Of a DNA stretch of 45,488 nt, positions 31,377 through 38,851 are shown piece after piece; position 1 is the stretch's first letter, and each line of letters opens with the position of its first letter. Made by a program: the position numbers and the translations under genes. Source of the DNA: Bartonella phoceensis. Its GTDB lineage: Bacteria; Pseudomonadota; Alphaproteobacteria; Rhizobiales; Rhizobiaceae. The DNA lies in the NCBI RefSeq assembly GCF_902825145.1, contig NZ_CADEAD010000005.1, forward strand, positions 1 to 45,488, given 5' to 3'. The notes under the pieces were generated by a model. The model was given only the letters and a program-made list of their open reading frames with translations. It was not told where the DNA came from and made no database searches.

Positions 31377-32666
31377 ATGGCAACAGAATTTAATCATGGT
31401 ATTCGCCTCATTGAGGATGGTCAAGCTTCTCGCCCTTTAGAGATGTTTAGCCAAACTGCCATAGGGGCGGTTGTGACAGCCCCTGATGCGGATACACAAA
31501 CCTATCCCCTTAATGAGCCCGTGTTGGTCTTTACTCATGAGACAGAGAAAATCCAAAAGCTTGGGACAAGAGGAACAGCCCTTGATGTTATCAATGCCGT
31601 GCGCGCGCAAGGGATTGAGGCACAAGTGATCCTTGTGCGGGTAGAAGAAAAGTCAACCATTGCTGAGACACAAGCCGAAATGGTGGGGTCAAGTGTTGCT
31701 TTAACCGGTGTTCATGCGCTAAAACATGCTAGAGGGCATTTAGGTGTGGAACCTGGAATTCTTTTAGCACCGGCTTATAGTGCAGGGCGCCTTGATAATG
31801 CTAAAAATCCGCTAGCAGATGCTTTAGAACAGGTTGCTGAAAAGCTACAAGCCATTGCCGTGTTCGATACGGGGGGCAAAAATACGGAAGAAAGCCTTGC
31901 CTTTCGCGCGGATTTTTCCTCACGCTTTTGTTATCTGATTGATCCCTTTGTGCGGGTAGCAGATAGTGATGGTGGTGTTAGTGTTAAACCAGCAAGTCCT
32001 TTTGCTGCGGCGATGTTTATCAAACGTGATAAGCAAAGGGGCGGTGTTTTTTGGTCTCCTTCCAACCAAGATGTCAAAGGTATTTTAGGCACAGCGCGCC
32101 CGATTAGCTACTTTGATGGGGAAATTGATCATGAGGCTAATCGTCTCAATCAAGCTGATATTGCCACCTTTATTCCCGCCCGCCTTAGCCAAAATGCTCA
32201 TGGGAAAACTGCTGCCAATGGGCGCATTTTATGGGGCAACCATACCACTTCGAGTGATCCACTCTGGCGTTTTGTCAATGTGGTGCGTACCCGCGCAGCC
32301 TTGGAAAAAACCATTATTAACAATTTACGTCCTTGGGCCAATGACGAGAATCTGACCGGTCAACATGTCATTGCCATTACCCGCAGCCTTACACAGTTTC
32401 TTGATGACATGATTGCGCGCGGTGCGCTTTTAGGGGGGCGGGTTTGGTTTGACCGTGATTTGAATTCAAACAGCAATTTGCAATTGGGAAAATTGCGGGT
32501 GGAATTTGATGCAGAAGAAGTGCCCCCTCTCGAAGACTTAAGCTTTGGAAGCCGGCGCAATGGTGCTTACTTTAATCGGCTCTCTGAAGATATCCAAAAT
32601 AAAATGACCTATGCATTTGGCGATACGCTTGACACCTATCGCAAGGCAGCAAGGAGTGATGTATGA
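31377..32666 (+). CDS. Contractile tail sheath protein (P2 FI-like)
   Basis: A 429-residue sheath. Starts MATEFNHGIRLIEDGQASRP; family features include AIGAVVTAPDADTQTYPLNE, GTALDVINAVRAQG, ILLAPAYSAGRLDNAKNPLA, RPISYFDGEIDHEANRLNQA and NILWGNHTTSSDP-like wording (ANGRILWGNHTTSSDPLWRF). ATG 31377 follows TTGGAG by 6 nt. An upstream in-frame ATG at 31305 overlaps the late block and lacks a ribosome-binding site. Confidence 0.93.
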   Translation: MATEFNHGIRLIEDGQASRPLEMFSQTAIGAVVTAPDADTQTYPLNEPVLVFTHETEKIQKLGTRGTALDVINAVRAQGIEAQVILVRVEEKSTIAETQAEMVGSSVALTGVHALKHARGHLGVEPGILLAPAYSAGRLDNAKNPLADALEQVAEKLQAIAVFDTGGKNTEESLAFRADFSSRFCYLIDPFVRVADSDGGVSVKPASPFAAAMFIKRDKQRGGVFWSPSNQDVKGILGTARPISYFDGEIDHEANRLNQADIATFIPARLSQNAHGKTAANGRILWGNHTTSSDPLWRFVNVVRTRAALEKTIINNLRPWANDENLTGQHVIAITRSLTQFLDDMIARGALLGGRVWFDRDLNSNSNLQLGKLRVEFDAEEVPPLEDLSFGSRRNGAYFNRLSEDIQNKMTYAFGDTLDTYRKAARSDV

Positions 32667-33181
32667 CTTTAAGAATTGTTCGTGGTTTTACCCTGATTGT
32701 TGATGATGATGTCAATCTTCATCTTGATCTTGAAACGCTCAAACTTCCCACGTTGGAAGAAATCACCGAAACCTATCAACCAGGGGGCTCTGACATGCAA
32801 ATTGATGTGAGTGGTCTTGGTGTGAAAGCTTTGAGCTTGCAAATGAAAATCCGCAGTCACACCCCAGAAATCATCGGTATCTTTGGTGGTCCTCCTGGTC
32901 TTCGTCATAAATTTACCGGCAAAAAACATGTGGTGTCTGAAGAAGATGGTCGCGAGCATGAACATTCCATTGATGTTACAGGGCGCTTGGTCAAAGTCGA
33001 TAGCGAAAGCTTAACGGCTGGAAAAGCAACAGGCTATGATTGCGAGATCAAGAATGTTTGGGATTACACAGAATTTTGGGATGGCTCTGTTTTACATCGT
33101 TTCTCGTTTAAACGGGGTGGTTGGCTCGTGCGCAATGGGCAAGATATTGGTGGGCGTCGCCGTTCTATACTTAATTTATAG
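32663..33181 (+). CDS. Tail tube protein (P2 FII-like)
   Basis: A 172-residue tube protein: RIVRGFTLIVDDDVNLHLDL, LKLPTLEEITETYQPGGSDM, QIDVSGLGVKALSLQMKIRS, with a beta-rich C-terminus (CEIKNVWDYTEFWDGSVLHR). It pairs with the sheath gene, which it overlaps by 4 bp. Confidence 0.92.
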   Translation: MTLRIVRGFTLIVDDDVNLHLDLETLKLPTLEEITETYQPGGSDMQIDVSGLGVKALSLQMKIRSHTPEIIGIFGGPPGLRHKFTGKKHVVSEEDGREHEHSIDVTGRLVKVDSESLTAGKATGYDCEIKNVWDYTEFWDGSVLHRFSFKRGGWLVRNGQDIGGRRRSILNL

Positions 33182-33190
33182 GAATTGATC

Positions 33191-33610
33191 ATGACAAGTT
33201 TAACAAGTTTACAAACCAGTATTGAGGTGGAATTGCAGGTTCCCATTCTGTACCAAGACAGTGAGGGTAGGCAAGCGACACGGCATAAATTGACTTTTTA
33301 TCGCCCCACCTTCAAACATGCCAAGCAATTGTCTGTGCTGATTGGACCACAGTTGACAGAGCTGCTTGTACCTGAATTTGCAGAGCAAAAAAAACCTAGC
33401 AATGATGTTCTCATTCTTAAGCTTTCACAAGTTTTGTTTACCCATGAGGCGACAGAAGGTATTACAGCGCTTTTGGCAGAGATGTCTCATGAATCTGTTG
33501 AACTTATTGATCGTCTTGATGTTGTTGATCTTGTGGCAGTGTTTAAGGCTTTTTTTGCTTTTTTTACGCAACGCCAATCCCCTATGCTGGACAATTTGGA
33601 GCAGAGCTAG
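33191..33610 (+). CDS. Tail assembly chaperone E (short, in-frame product)
   Basis: A 139-residue product, ending LDNLEQS. N-terminal beta part (VELQVPILYQDSEGRQATRH, LTFYRPTFKHAKQL), helical C-terminus (ESVELIDRLDVVDLVAVFKA). This is the P2 E / Mu gp41 position, between tube and tape measure. The 0-frame passes through two U7 heptamers (33550-33556 and 33559-33565). ATG 33191 follows AGGA; a TTG 6 nt upstream is possible. Confidence 0.88.
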   Translation: MTSLTSLQTSIEVELQVPILYQDSEGRQATRHKLTFYRPTFKHAKQLSVLIGPQLTELLVPEFAEQKKPSNDVLILKLSQVLFTHEATEGITALLAEMSHESVELIDRLDVVDLVAVFKAFFAFFTQRQSPMLDNLEQS

Positions 33611-33720
33611 CTCTTTATTATCACTGGTCGGCTCTAGAGATTAACCAGATGGATTGGCTCGATGTTGTCTCCTATCGCTATGAATTAGCTCGCCTGAAAG
33701 CCCAAGAATATGAAAGCTAA
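33191..33720 (+). CDS. Tail assembly chaperone E-E' made by -1 frameshift
   Basis: After slipping -1 at T-TTT-TTT (33550-33556 or 33559-33565), reading continues without a stop to TAA at 33718-33720. It adds TPIPYAGQFGAELALYYHWS, ALEINQMDWLDVVSYRYELA and RLKAQEYES. This extension has the conserved look of E' (Trp-rich, '..D.ms.yRy.l'), and no start codon or ribosome-binding site of its own is visible. Frameshifting at this gene pair is established for P2, Mu and lambda-type phages. Confidence 0.8.
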
Positions 33721-33741
33721 ATGTTAGGATGAGATGCGATC

Positions 33742-36084
33742 ATGGATGTTTCCCTTGTTGTGCGTTTTGTGAATCATCTGCAAGAGGGGATTGCCTCTGC
33801 CAAGCGAGACCTTGCAGCTTTCAGTAGCGATGTTGCGCATTTCCAAAACAAGACAAGGCAACACTTTAAAAATTGGTTTGACCCTAAGCACTTGAAGGAA
33901 GCCACAGCCAATGCGGAAAATGCTTTTATCCATGCACGTGGTCGTATGGTAGGAGCCATTGGCCAAACCGCAACCTTAATTGCTCCGCTCTATAAAGCCA
34001 TGCAATTTGATCAATCGATGAAAGGCTTGGAAAAGGTTCTGGATGCCCCCCTTAATCGCTTAAAGGAATTGCGCCGTTTTGCTTTGGAAACCTCTACCAA
34101 AATCCCTCTCGCCGCCCGTGAAGTTTTAGAACTGATGACCAGTGCCAGCCAAGCAGGAATTGGCGAACAAGATTTAGAAGCTTTTAGTGTTTATGCTGCC
34201 AAGGCAGCAGTTGCTTTTGATATGAGCGGGGATCAGATTGGTGAGCGCTTTGCCAAATTGCGCAATGTCTTTAAGCTTAATCAAGCAGGCATTGAAGATT
34301 TAGGGGATGCTATCAATCATCTCTCTAACCACATGGCAGCAAAGGCCAGTGAAGTTTCTGATTTTACCAATCGTGCCACCGGTGCAGCAACTATGTTTAA
34401 GTTGACAGCCCGCGAAACAGCAGCATTTGGTACAGCGATGATTTCTGCTGGGATTGTCCCAGAGAGTGCAGCGCGTGGTTTTAATGCCATGAGTGCGCGC
34501 ATTCAAGCAGGGGGCAAGCATATTGAAGATGCTTTTGCCAATATTGGGCTTTCCCGCGAAAAATTCATGGAAGATCTGGACAAAGATGCCACCGGTACTT
34601 TGGTGCGCTTTTTTGATGTGTTGGGCAAATCAGAACAGGGTATGCGTTCGCTGATTGCCATTGCTGGGCGAGACTTTACCGGTGATTTTGCTAAATTGGT
34701 TGGCAATCCCGAACTGTTAGGGAAAGCTTTAGAGTTTGTAAAAGATCCACAAGTCTTTAAAGGTTCGGTAGAACAAGAAGCTGATAAACAAGCAACGGGC
34801 GCTATGCGGCAATTTGAACTTTTGCAAAACCGTATTGTGGCTTTGGGGATTACCATTGGTGAAGTGTTGTTGCCCCCCCTCAACAGTTTGATGGAAAATG
34901 TTGGTGGTTTTATCAATGTTCTTATGGCGTGGGCGAATGCTCATCCCACTTTAACAAGCGCCATTATCAAAACCATTGCCGCTCTGATGGCTTTTAATAT
35001 TGCTTTGCGTGTGTTGCGCTTTACTTTTGCTGGCACACGTCTTGGGATTCTTCAATTGATCACGTCTTTTATCAAGATGGGTGCTGTTAGTCGTGGTCTT
35101 GCTGCAAGTTGGCGCAGGCTCTTGGCTTCAGGGCGCTCACTGGGCTTGCTAACCGCGGGTCTTGGGGCAAGTTCACTTCAGCTCTTGCGTCCCATGACTT
35201 TACTCGTGGCTGCGTTTCGGGGAGTAGCCGTCTCAGGTGCAGCATTGGTGAGTAGCTTTGGTTTTGTTGGAACAGCAATAGAAATGGTTGGAACCGGTAT
35301 TGCCGCCGTTGTGGGGGCTATTTTTACCCCAATAGGGGCTTTGGTTGCCGCTGTTGTGGCTGTCATTATGGCGGCTGGCTTTGCTTTGTGGAAATATTGG
35401 GATCGTTTTTCTTCCTTTGTCAAAGGTTTTGCACGGGGGCTAATACGCGCTTTTGGGCATGCCTTTGAAGCCGTCATGCGCTTTTTTGGTGCCGATACCA
35501 CCACCATCACCAAATGGAAAAACATCATTGCTGCTGCCTTTGATTTCTCTGCCCATTGGCAAAAGTTCAAACAGGGACTTAGCGCTGTTGGCAAATGGTT
35601 TGGCAATGTGTGGGAGGGCTTTAAACAAAGCCTTTCCAACTTTTGGAGCTGGTTGGGGAGCTTTTTTGCCCGCGAAAAGCTCTCTGAAGATGCCAAAGCA
35701 GGTATGGAACAAGCAGGGGAAGACTTGGCCAGTTGGATTGTCGATGGCTTTATGGGGACCATCACAGGCTTGATGGATTTTTTTAAATCTTTGCCCAGTT
35801 GCATAAAGGGCTGGATTGGATCGATTGATTTATCCAACCTGTTTCATTTGCCAAGTTGGCTTGGGAGCAAAACAACCATTCAACCCATAGCACAATTTGC
35901 AGGTCATTCTTATGCCAATCACTTGGGCTTAGAGCAAAGAGAAAAAGACCGCTCCGCCATCACCCACACTCAAAATGTTACGGTGCATGTCAATGGCGCG
36001 CGTGATCCCATTGCCACTGGTCGTGCGGTTACTCACGCCATTCAACGGGCACGCGCCAATGCCCTCCATGGAGGGACCGAATAA
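33742..36084 (+). CDS. Tail tape measure protein
   Basis: A 780-residue protein. N-terminal helical part, then the phage tail tape-measure core (QFDQSMKGLEKVLDAPLNRL, VLELMTSASQAGIGEQDLEA, AFGTAMISAGIVPESAARGF, about 90-270). Hydrophobic membrane-like segments follow at about 400-440 and 500-555 (GTGIAAVVGAIFTPIGALVA, AVVAVIMAAGFALWKYW). The C-terminus is a basic block with NVTVHVNGARDPIATGRAVT. Length sets the tail length. The last ~38 codons are duplicated just downstream. ATG follows GGATGAGATG. Confidence 0.9.
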   Translation: MDVSLVVRFVNHLQEGIASAKRDLAAFSSDVAHFQNKTRQHFKNWFDPKHLKEATANAENAFIHARGRMVGAIGQTATLIAPLYKAMQFDQSMKGLEKVLDAPLNRLKELRRFALETSTKIPLAAREVLELMTSASQAGIGEQDLEAFSVYAAKAAVAFDMSGDQIGERFAKLRNVFKLNQAGIEDLGDAINHLSNHMAAKASEVSDFTNRATGAATMFKLTARETAAFGTAMISAGIVPESAARGFNAMSARIQAGGKHIEDAFANIGLSREKFMEDLDKDATGTLVRFFDVLGKSEQGMRSLIAIAGRDFTGDFAKLVGNPELLGKALEFVKDPQVFKGSVEQEADKQATGAMRQFELLQNRIVALGITIGEVLLPPLNSLMENVGGFINVLMAWANAHPTLTSAIIKTIAALMAFNIALRVLRFTFAGTRLGILQLITSFIKMGAVSRGLAASWRRLLASGRSLGLLTAGLGASSLQLLRPMTLLVAAFRGVAVSGAALVSSFGFVGTAIEMVGTGIAAVVGAIFTPIGALVAAVVAVIMAAGFALWKYWDRFSSFVKGFARGLIRAFGHAFEAVMRFFGADTTTITKWKNIIAAAFDFSAHWQKFKQGLSAVGKWFGNVWEGFKQSLSNFWSWLGSFFAREKLSEDAKAGMEQAGEDLASWIVDGFMGTITGLMDFFKSLPSCIKGWIGSIDLSNLFHLPSWLGSKTTIQPIAQFAGHSYANHLGLEQREKDRSAITHTQNVTVHVNGARDPIATGRAVTHAIQRARANALHGGTE

Positions 36085-36097
36085 TGGCAGGAAGGCA

Positions 36098-36247
36098 ATG
36101 AGGGGAGGGACACACAAACTTATGTATCGCACTCAAAATGTTACGGTGCATGTCAATGGCGCACGTGATCCCATTGCCACTGGTCGTGCGGTTACTCACG
36201 CCATTCAACGGGCACGCGCTAATGCATTGCATGAGGGAATAGAATAA
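36098..36247 (+). pseudogene. Tandem partial duplication of the tape measure 3' end
   Basis: Nucleotides 36132-36247 repeat 35970-36084 with few changes. The duplicate carries a short frame (ATG 36098 or 36122) encoding NVTVHVNGARDPIATGRAVT, ending EGIE against GGTE in the parent. With only 41-49 residues and no visible independent role, it is probably a duplication scar. However, the frame is intact and ends in the same AATAATGG context, so a small product is possible. Confidence 0.65.
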
Positions 36248-36260
36248 TGGGAGGGAGCCT

Positions 36261-36746
36261 ATGAGAGATCCTTTGATGATGTTAGGTCCCCATCTCTTTT
36301 ATGTGGATTGGCTGAATTTCCAATCCTTTGAGGAAGAGTTCTCTGCCTCATGGGTTTGCCTAGAGCGTTTTGGCAGGTCGCCCGGTTTGCAATTTACTGG
36401 TTATGGTAATGATCCCAAAACCATCCACGGGGTATTGTTTCCAGAAGAATTTGGAGACCGTGCAGCTCTTGATGCCATCACCAGAACCATTCGTGCAGCC
36501 AAACCCGTTCAGATGATTCGTTGGCTGAGTGATAATGGCTATAGTGCCATTCTCCATGGTTCTGTGGTGATCACCAGTATCACGAAAGACCACGACTATA
36601 TTAGCCGCTCCGGTCAATCGGGGCGTATTCGCTATGCGATCAGTCTCTTGCCCTTTTTTAATGGCGGAAAACCGCAAGGACAATACCAAGTTGGACAATA
36701 TCAAGAGGGATATGATCAATATTCCCAAGGAGGAGAAACGCCATGA
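36261..36746 (+). CDS. Tail protein U (P2 gpU-like)
   Basis: A 161-residue tail protein: MMLGPHLFYVDWLNFQSFEE, WVCLERFGRSPGLQFTGYGN, TIHGVLFPEEFGDRAALDAI, RWLSDNGYSAILHGSVVITS. This fits the phage P2 U family (tail end/tip). It overlaps X by 4 bp. The C-terminal tail (QYQVGQYQEGYDQYSQGG) is repetitive. Confidence 0.9.
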   Translation: MRDPLMMLGPHLFYVDWLNFQSFEEEFSASWVCLERFGRSPGLQFTGYGNDPKTIHGVLFPEEFGDRAALDAITRTIRAAKPVQMIRWLSDNGYSAILHGSVVITSITKDHDYISRSGQSGRIRYAISLLPFFNGGKPQGQYQVGQYQEGYDQYSQGGETP

Positions 36747-36997
36747 AGATACCAGAAAAGCACCTTGTTGTAACACTAGAGGATATGAGTCTTGATCTGA
36801 TCTGCTTTCAACATGCCATGGCTGTGTTAGGAGCTAAATCTCAAGTTGGTTTCCTTAAAGGGTATTTAGAAGCTACACTTGAAACCAATCCGGGTATTGC
36901 AGGATATGGAGCTCTGTTGCCACGAGGCTTAAAAGTCATTCTGCCTGAGTTTGTCTGCCAAGAAAAGAACAGCGTGGTCAAGCGGCTATGGGACTAA
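36743..36997 (+). CDS. Tail protein X (LysM-like)
   Basis: An 84-residue protein of the P2 gpX type: DLICFQHAMAVLG, YLEATLETNPGIAGYGALLP, RGLKVILPEF. The NPG...G..LP.G..V.LP pattern is LysM-like. It lies between U and D with overlaps of 4 and 10 bp, as in P2-like phages. Confidence 0.87.
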   Translation: MKIPEKHLVVTLEDMSLDLICFQHAMAVLGAKSQVGFLKGYLEATLETNPGIAGYGALLPRGLKVILPEFVCQEKNSVVKRLWD

Positions 36998-37986
36998 TGC
37001 GTACACATCCCTTTATTGAGGTGAGGGTGGGGGAGAGGCTTGTTCATGAGGTTTTTTACCAGCGTCTTTTAACGGCAACCATCACCGATCATGCAGGCAA
37101 TGAAGCCGATACATTTGAAGCCGAGTTTGATGATAGTGGCCATGATTTAGAGGTTCCTGCACGCAACAGTACCCTACAGGTCACCTTTGGCTATGAGAAC
37201 AGTATTCGTGCCTTTATGGGGCGTTTTGTTGTTGAGTCGGTTATCAGTTTTGGTGGGAGTGATGGAGAGATTTTGCGCCTTTGTGGCAAAAGCGCTTCGA
37301 TGCAGAAAGAACTTAAAGAACAGGCGAGTGAACATTTTGACCACCAAACCATTAGCGAGATCGTTGAGACACTTGCTAAACGTCATGGTTATCAAGCAAA
37401 GGTCAGTCCCCAGTTTACCAAACAAACTCTTCCTTATGTGATTCGCACAAATCAATCTGCTGTTGACTTTTTAACTCGTCTTGCCGATCGCATGCAGGCG
37501 CGTTTTTTGATCAAAGACCATAAGTTTTTATTTTTAAGCGGGGACAATTTACCAGCCCTCACCCTCCATCAACATGACTGTTCTAGTTGGGAATTCACAT
37601 TAGAGCCACGTACGCAATATGGCATCATTGAAGCTTCTTATTTTGATCGTTCAAAAGGGCAACAGTGCCAAGTCAAGCATCAAACAGGTTTTAGCGGTCC
37701 TGTGCGTCGTCTGCGGACTTGCTACCCTTGTGAAGAGGAAGCACGAGCTGCCGCCGCCTCCGAGTCGGACAGGCTGTGTCGTGCTGTAGGCAGTGGCTCC
37801 TTAACCTTAGAAGGACGCCCTGAAATCATGGCCGATCAACCTCTGCTCCTACAAGGGTTTCGTGGAGAAATCAATGGACCATGGAAAGCCGCTACCGTCA
37901 CCCACAGCTATGAAAAACAAAGCGGATACATCACACAAATCACCCTCAAAGCTCCAAACAAGGGAAAAGAGGCAGGAGAAAAATAA
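36988..37986 (+). CDS. Late control/tail tip hub protein D
   Basis: A 332-residue gpD-type hub protein: THPFIEVRVGERLVHEVFYQ, TATITDHAGNEADTFEAEFD, LQVTFGYENSIRAFMGRFVV, SEIVETLAKRHGYQAKVSPQ, TNQSAVDFLTRLADRMQARF, and the C-terminal LTLEGRPEIMADQPLLLQGF. In P2 it forms the baseplate hub under the spike. It is the last protein-coding gene of the prophage. Hairpins start directly after its stop. Confidence 0.92.
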   Translation: MGLMRTHPFIEVRVGERLVHEVFYQRLLTATITDHAGNEADTFEAEFDDSGHDLEVPARNSTLQVTFGYENSIRAFMGRFVVESVISFGGSDGEILRLCGKSASMQKELKEQASEHFDHQTISEIVETLAKRHGYQAKVSPQFTKQTLPYVIRTNQSAVDFLTRLADRMQARFLIKDHKFLFLSGDNLPALTLHQHDCSSWEFTLEPRTQYGIIEASYFDRSKGQQCQVKHQTGFSGPVRRLRTCYPCEEEARAAAASESDRLCRAVGSGSLTLEGRPEIMADQPLLLQGFRGEINGPWKAATVTHSYEKQSGYITQITLKAPNKGKEAGEK

Positions 37987-38003
37987 ACCTTGGAGAGACA
38001 GAA

Positions 38004-38032
38004 AATCAAAGGGTAATGTTTACCCTTTGATT
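38004..38032 (+). terminator. Perfect 13-bp hairpin after gene D (possible terminator)
   Basis: AATCAAAGGGTAA, loop TGT, TTACCCTTTGATT. It lies 18 bp past the last structural gene. It lacks a clear T run, so it may be a stability element or protein site. The GGGTAATGTTTACCC core recurs at 38130-38144. Confidence 0.5.
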
Positions 38033-38058
38033 GGTGATGAAGGGCATTTAGAGGAATA

Positions 38059-38215
38059 GGTGCAAGTTGCACCAATTGCTAAAACGAGAAATAGGATCAA
38101 GTTGATCCAATTGCATGAGTACAGCAATAGGGTAATGTTTACCCAATTCCTCAAAGGAGCAATGGTGCAAACATTGCACAATTGCATACTGAAGAGCAAT
38201 TTGGTCAAGTTGACC
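38059..38215. repeat. Array of five short hairpins with different but complementary stems
   Basis: Cores: GGTGCAA-G-TTGCACC (38059-38073), GGATCAA-G-TTGATCC (38094-38108), GGGTAA-TGT-TTACCC (38130-38144), GTGCAA-ACA-TTGCAC (38165-38179), GGTCAA-G-TTGACC (38203-38215). All have AAT (mostly GCAAT) and ATT, usually ATTG or ATTC, on the two sides with one mismatched base between flank and core. Each stem is internally complementary. The spacing is about 35 nt. No convincing gene is present. Confidence 0.85.
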
Positions 38216-38502
38216 GAATTCCTTAAACGCTTCTCTTTTTAATAATGTCCTGATTAATAATGTCCTGAATAATGTGCTTAGGATACAGAAAAATCATCAG
38301 TCAATTTATGCTAAAAGAGGTGAATACATCTTATATACGCTTTATATACACTGCTTCTCAAATAATACGATTCCAACTCAATGATTGATCATCAAAAATT
38401 GCGATTTTGAGCAGAAAAGAAAAAGAGGCTTTAAATGATCTTTGAAAGGCCTTTGAAGACCCTTTGAGAACCCCTTAAAAACTCTTTGAAAAAAAATAAA
38501 TT

Positions 38503-38576
38503 GGTACAAAACCTAGTGGCAAAATATACAAAACCTGCCGTCAAGCTACATATACAAAACCTGCTGGTAAACTACA
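38503..38576 (-). repeat. Right-end transposase-site-like repeats
   Basis: Read inward on the minus strand: TGTAGTTTACCAGCAGGTTT (38551-38576), TGTAGCTTGACGGCAGGTTT (38525-38550) and TTTTGCCACTAGGTTTTGTA (about 38503-38524). They match L1 at 2212. The outermost unit probably belongs to the older element, as TATAC at 38551-38555 duplicates the left flank. Confidence 0.7.
38551..38555. repeat. Target-site duplication TATAC, right copy
   Basis: It follows CTACA directly and equals 2207-2211. The sequence then continues AAAACCTGCTGGTAAACTACA, which completes the remnant interrupted at 2211. Confidence 0.6.
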
Positions 38577-38606
38577 GGTATATTTCAAAAATTACTCTGA
38601 AAAGAA

Positions 38607-38683
38607 TGGTAGCGGAGGAGGGATTTGAACCCCCGACACAAGGATTATGATTCCTCTGCTCTAACCTACTGAGCTACTCCGCC
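38607..38683 (-). tRNA. tRNA-Met (CAT), elongator type
   Basis: The reverse strand reads GGCGGAGTAGCTCAGTAGGT, then an anticodon arm with GAGGA-ATCATAA-TCC, the T arm GTCGGGGGTTCAAATCCC, acceptor end CTCCGCT and encoded ACCA. The acceptor stem pairs GGCGGAG with CTCCGCT (one G-U). Anticodon CAT; overall it resembles alphaproteobacterial elongator tRNA-Met rather than the initiator. It lies 24-31 bp outside the prophage end and is intact. Confidence 0.93.
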
Positions 38684-38851
38684 GAAATTGATAAATATGA
38701 TTATCAACTTATCTCATCTTTTGCGGATATAAGAGGTAGAATAGTAAGATGTCAAGCATCGTTTTTAAGCTTTTTGCTTGTCATTCTATTTTATCCTCGA
38801 TATGGAGTATAGGGAAATTTTTTATATGATGAGGTGAGGTAAGGCATAAAA

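Larger units (their letters stand above)
2212..38550 (+). mobile_element. Mu-like transposable prophage with P2-like tail, apparently complete
   Basis: The element begins TGTAGTTTGACACTAGGTTT and its other end, read inward on the opposite strand, begins TGTAGCTTGACGGCAGGTTT. These are matching inverted termini with the TG/CA ends typical of Mu-like elements. Length is 36.3 kb, close to Mu. Between the ends lie repressors, Ner, MuA, MuB, GemA, a Mor-type activator, lysis, head, and complete contractile tail gene sets, nearly all rightward and tightly overlapped. No gene required for lytic growth is visibly broken. Alternative right boundary: 38576, if the last two 26-bp units are R1 and R2 of one element. 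Confidence 0.87.
38217..38606. other. Right-end non-coding region
   Basis: I see no gene. It contains a short direct repeat (AATAATGTCCTGA at about 38242 and 38257), a cluster of CTTTGAA/CCTTTGA motifs (about 38435-38490) mirroring the left end, the right-end repeats (38503-38576) and then the flank before the tRNA. Confidence 0.6.

Noticed and set aside
38059..38215. CRISPR-like array
   Set aside because: Repeats are short palindromes with different sequences, spacing is irregular, and no cas gene is near. Not a CRISPR.
38060..38242. Small gene (60 codons) across the hairpin array
   Set aside because: The frame is open because the dyads repeat; no ribosome-binding site, and the sequence is better explained by the palindromes. 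A peptide with repeated 'N.VKLTEFL' style cannot be wholly excluded.
38577..38581. GGTAT as target duplication for a right end at 38576
   Set aside because: The left flank is TATAC, not GGTAT. TATAC at 38551 fits better, though the end repeats make this less than certain.
38607..38683. tRNA-Met as phage attachment site
   Set aside because: Mu-like elements do not integrate by tRNA recombination; no tRNA fragment occurs at the left end, and the tRNA is outside the terminal repeats.
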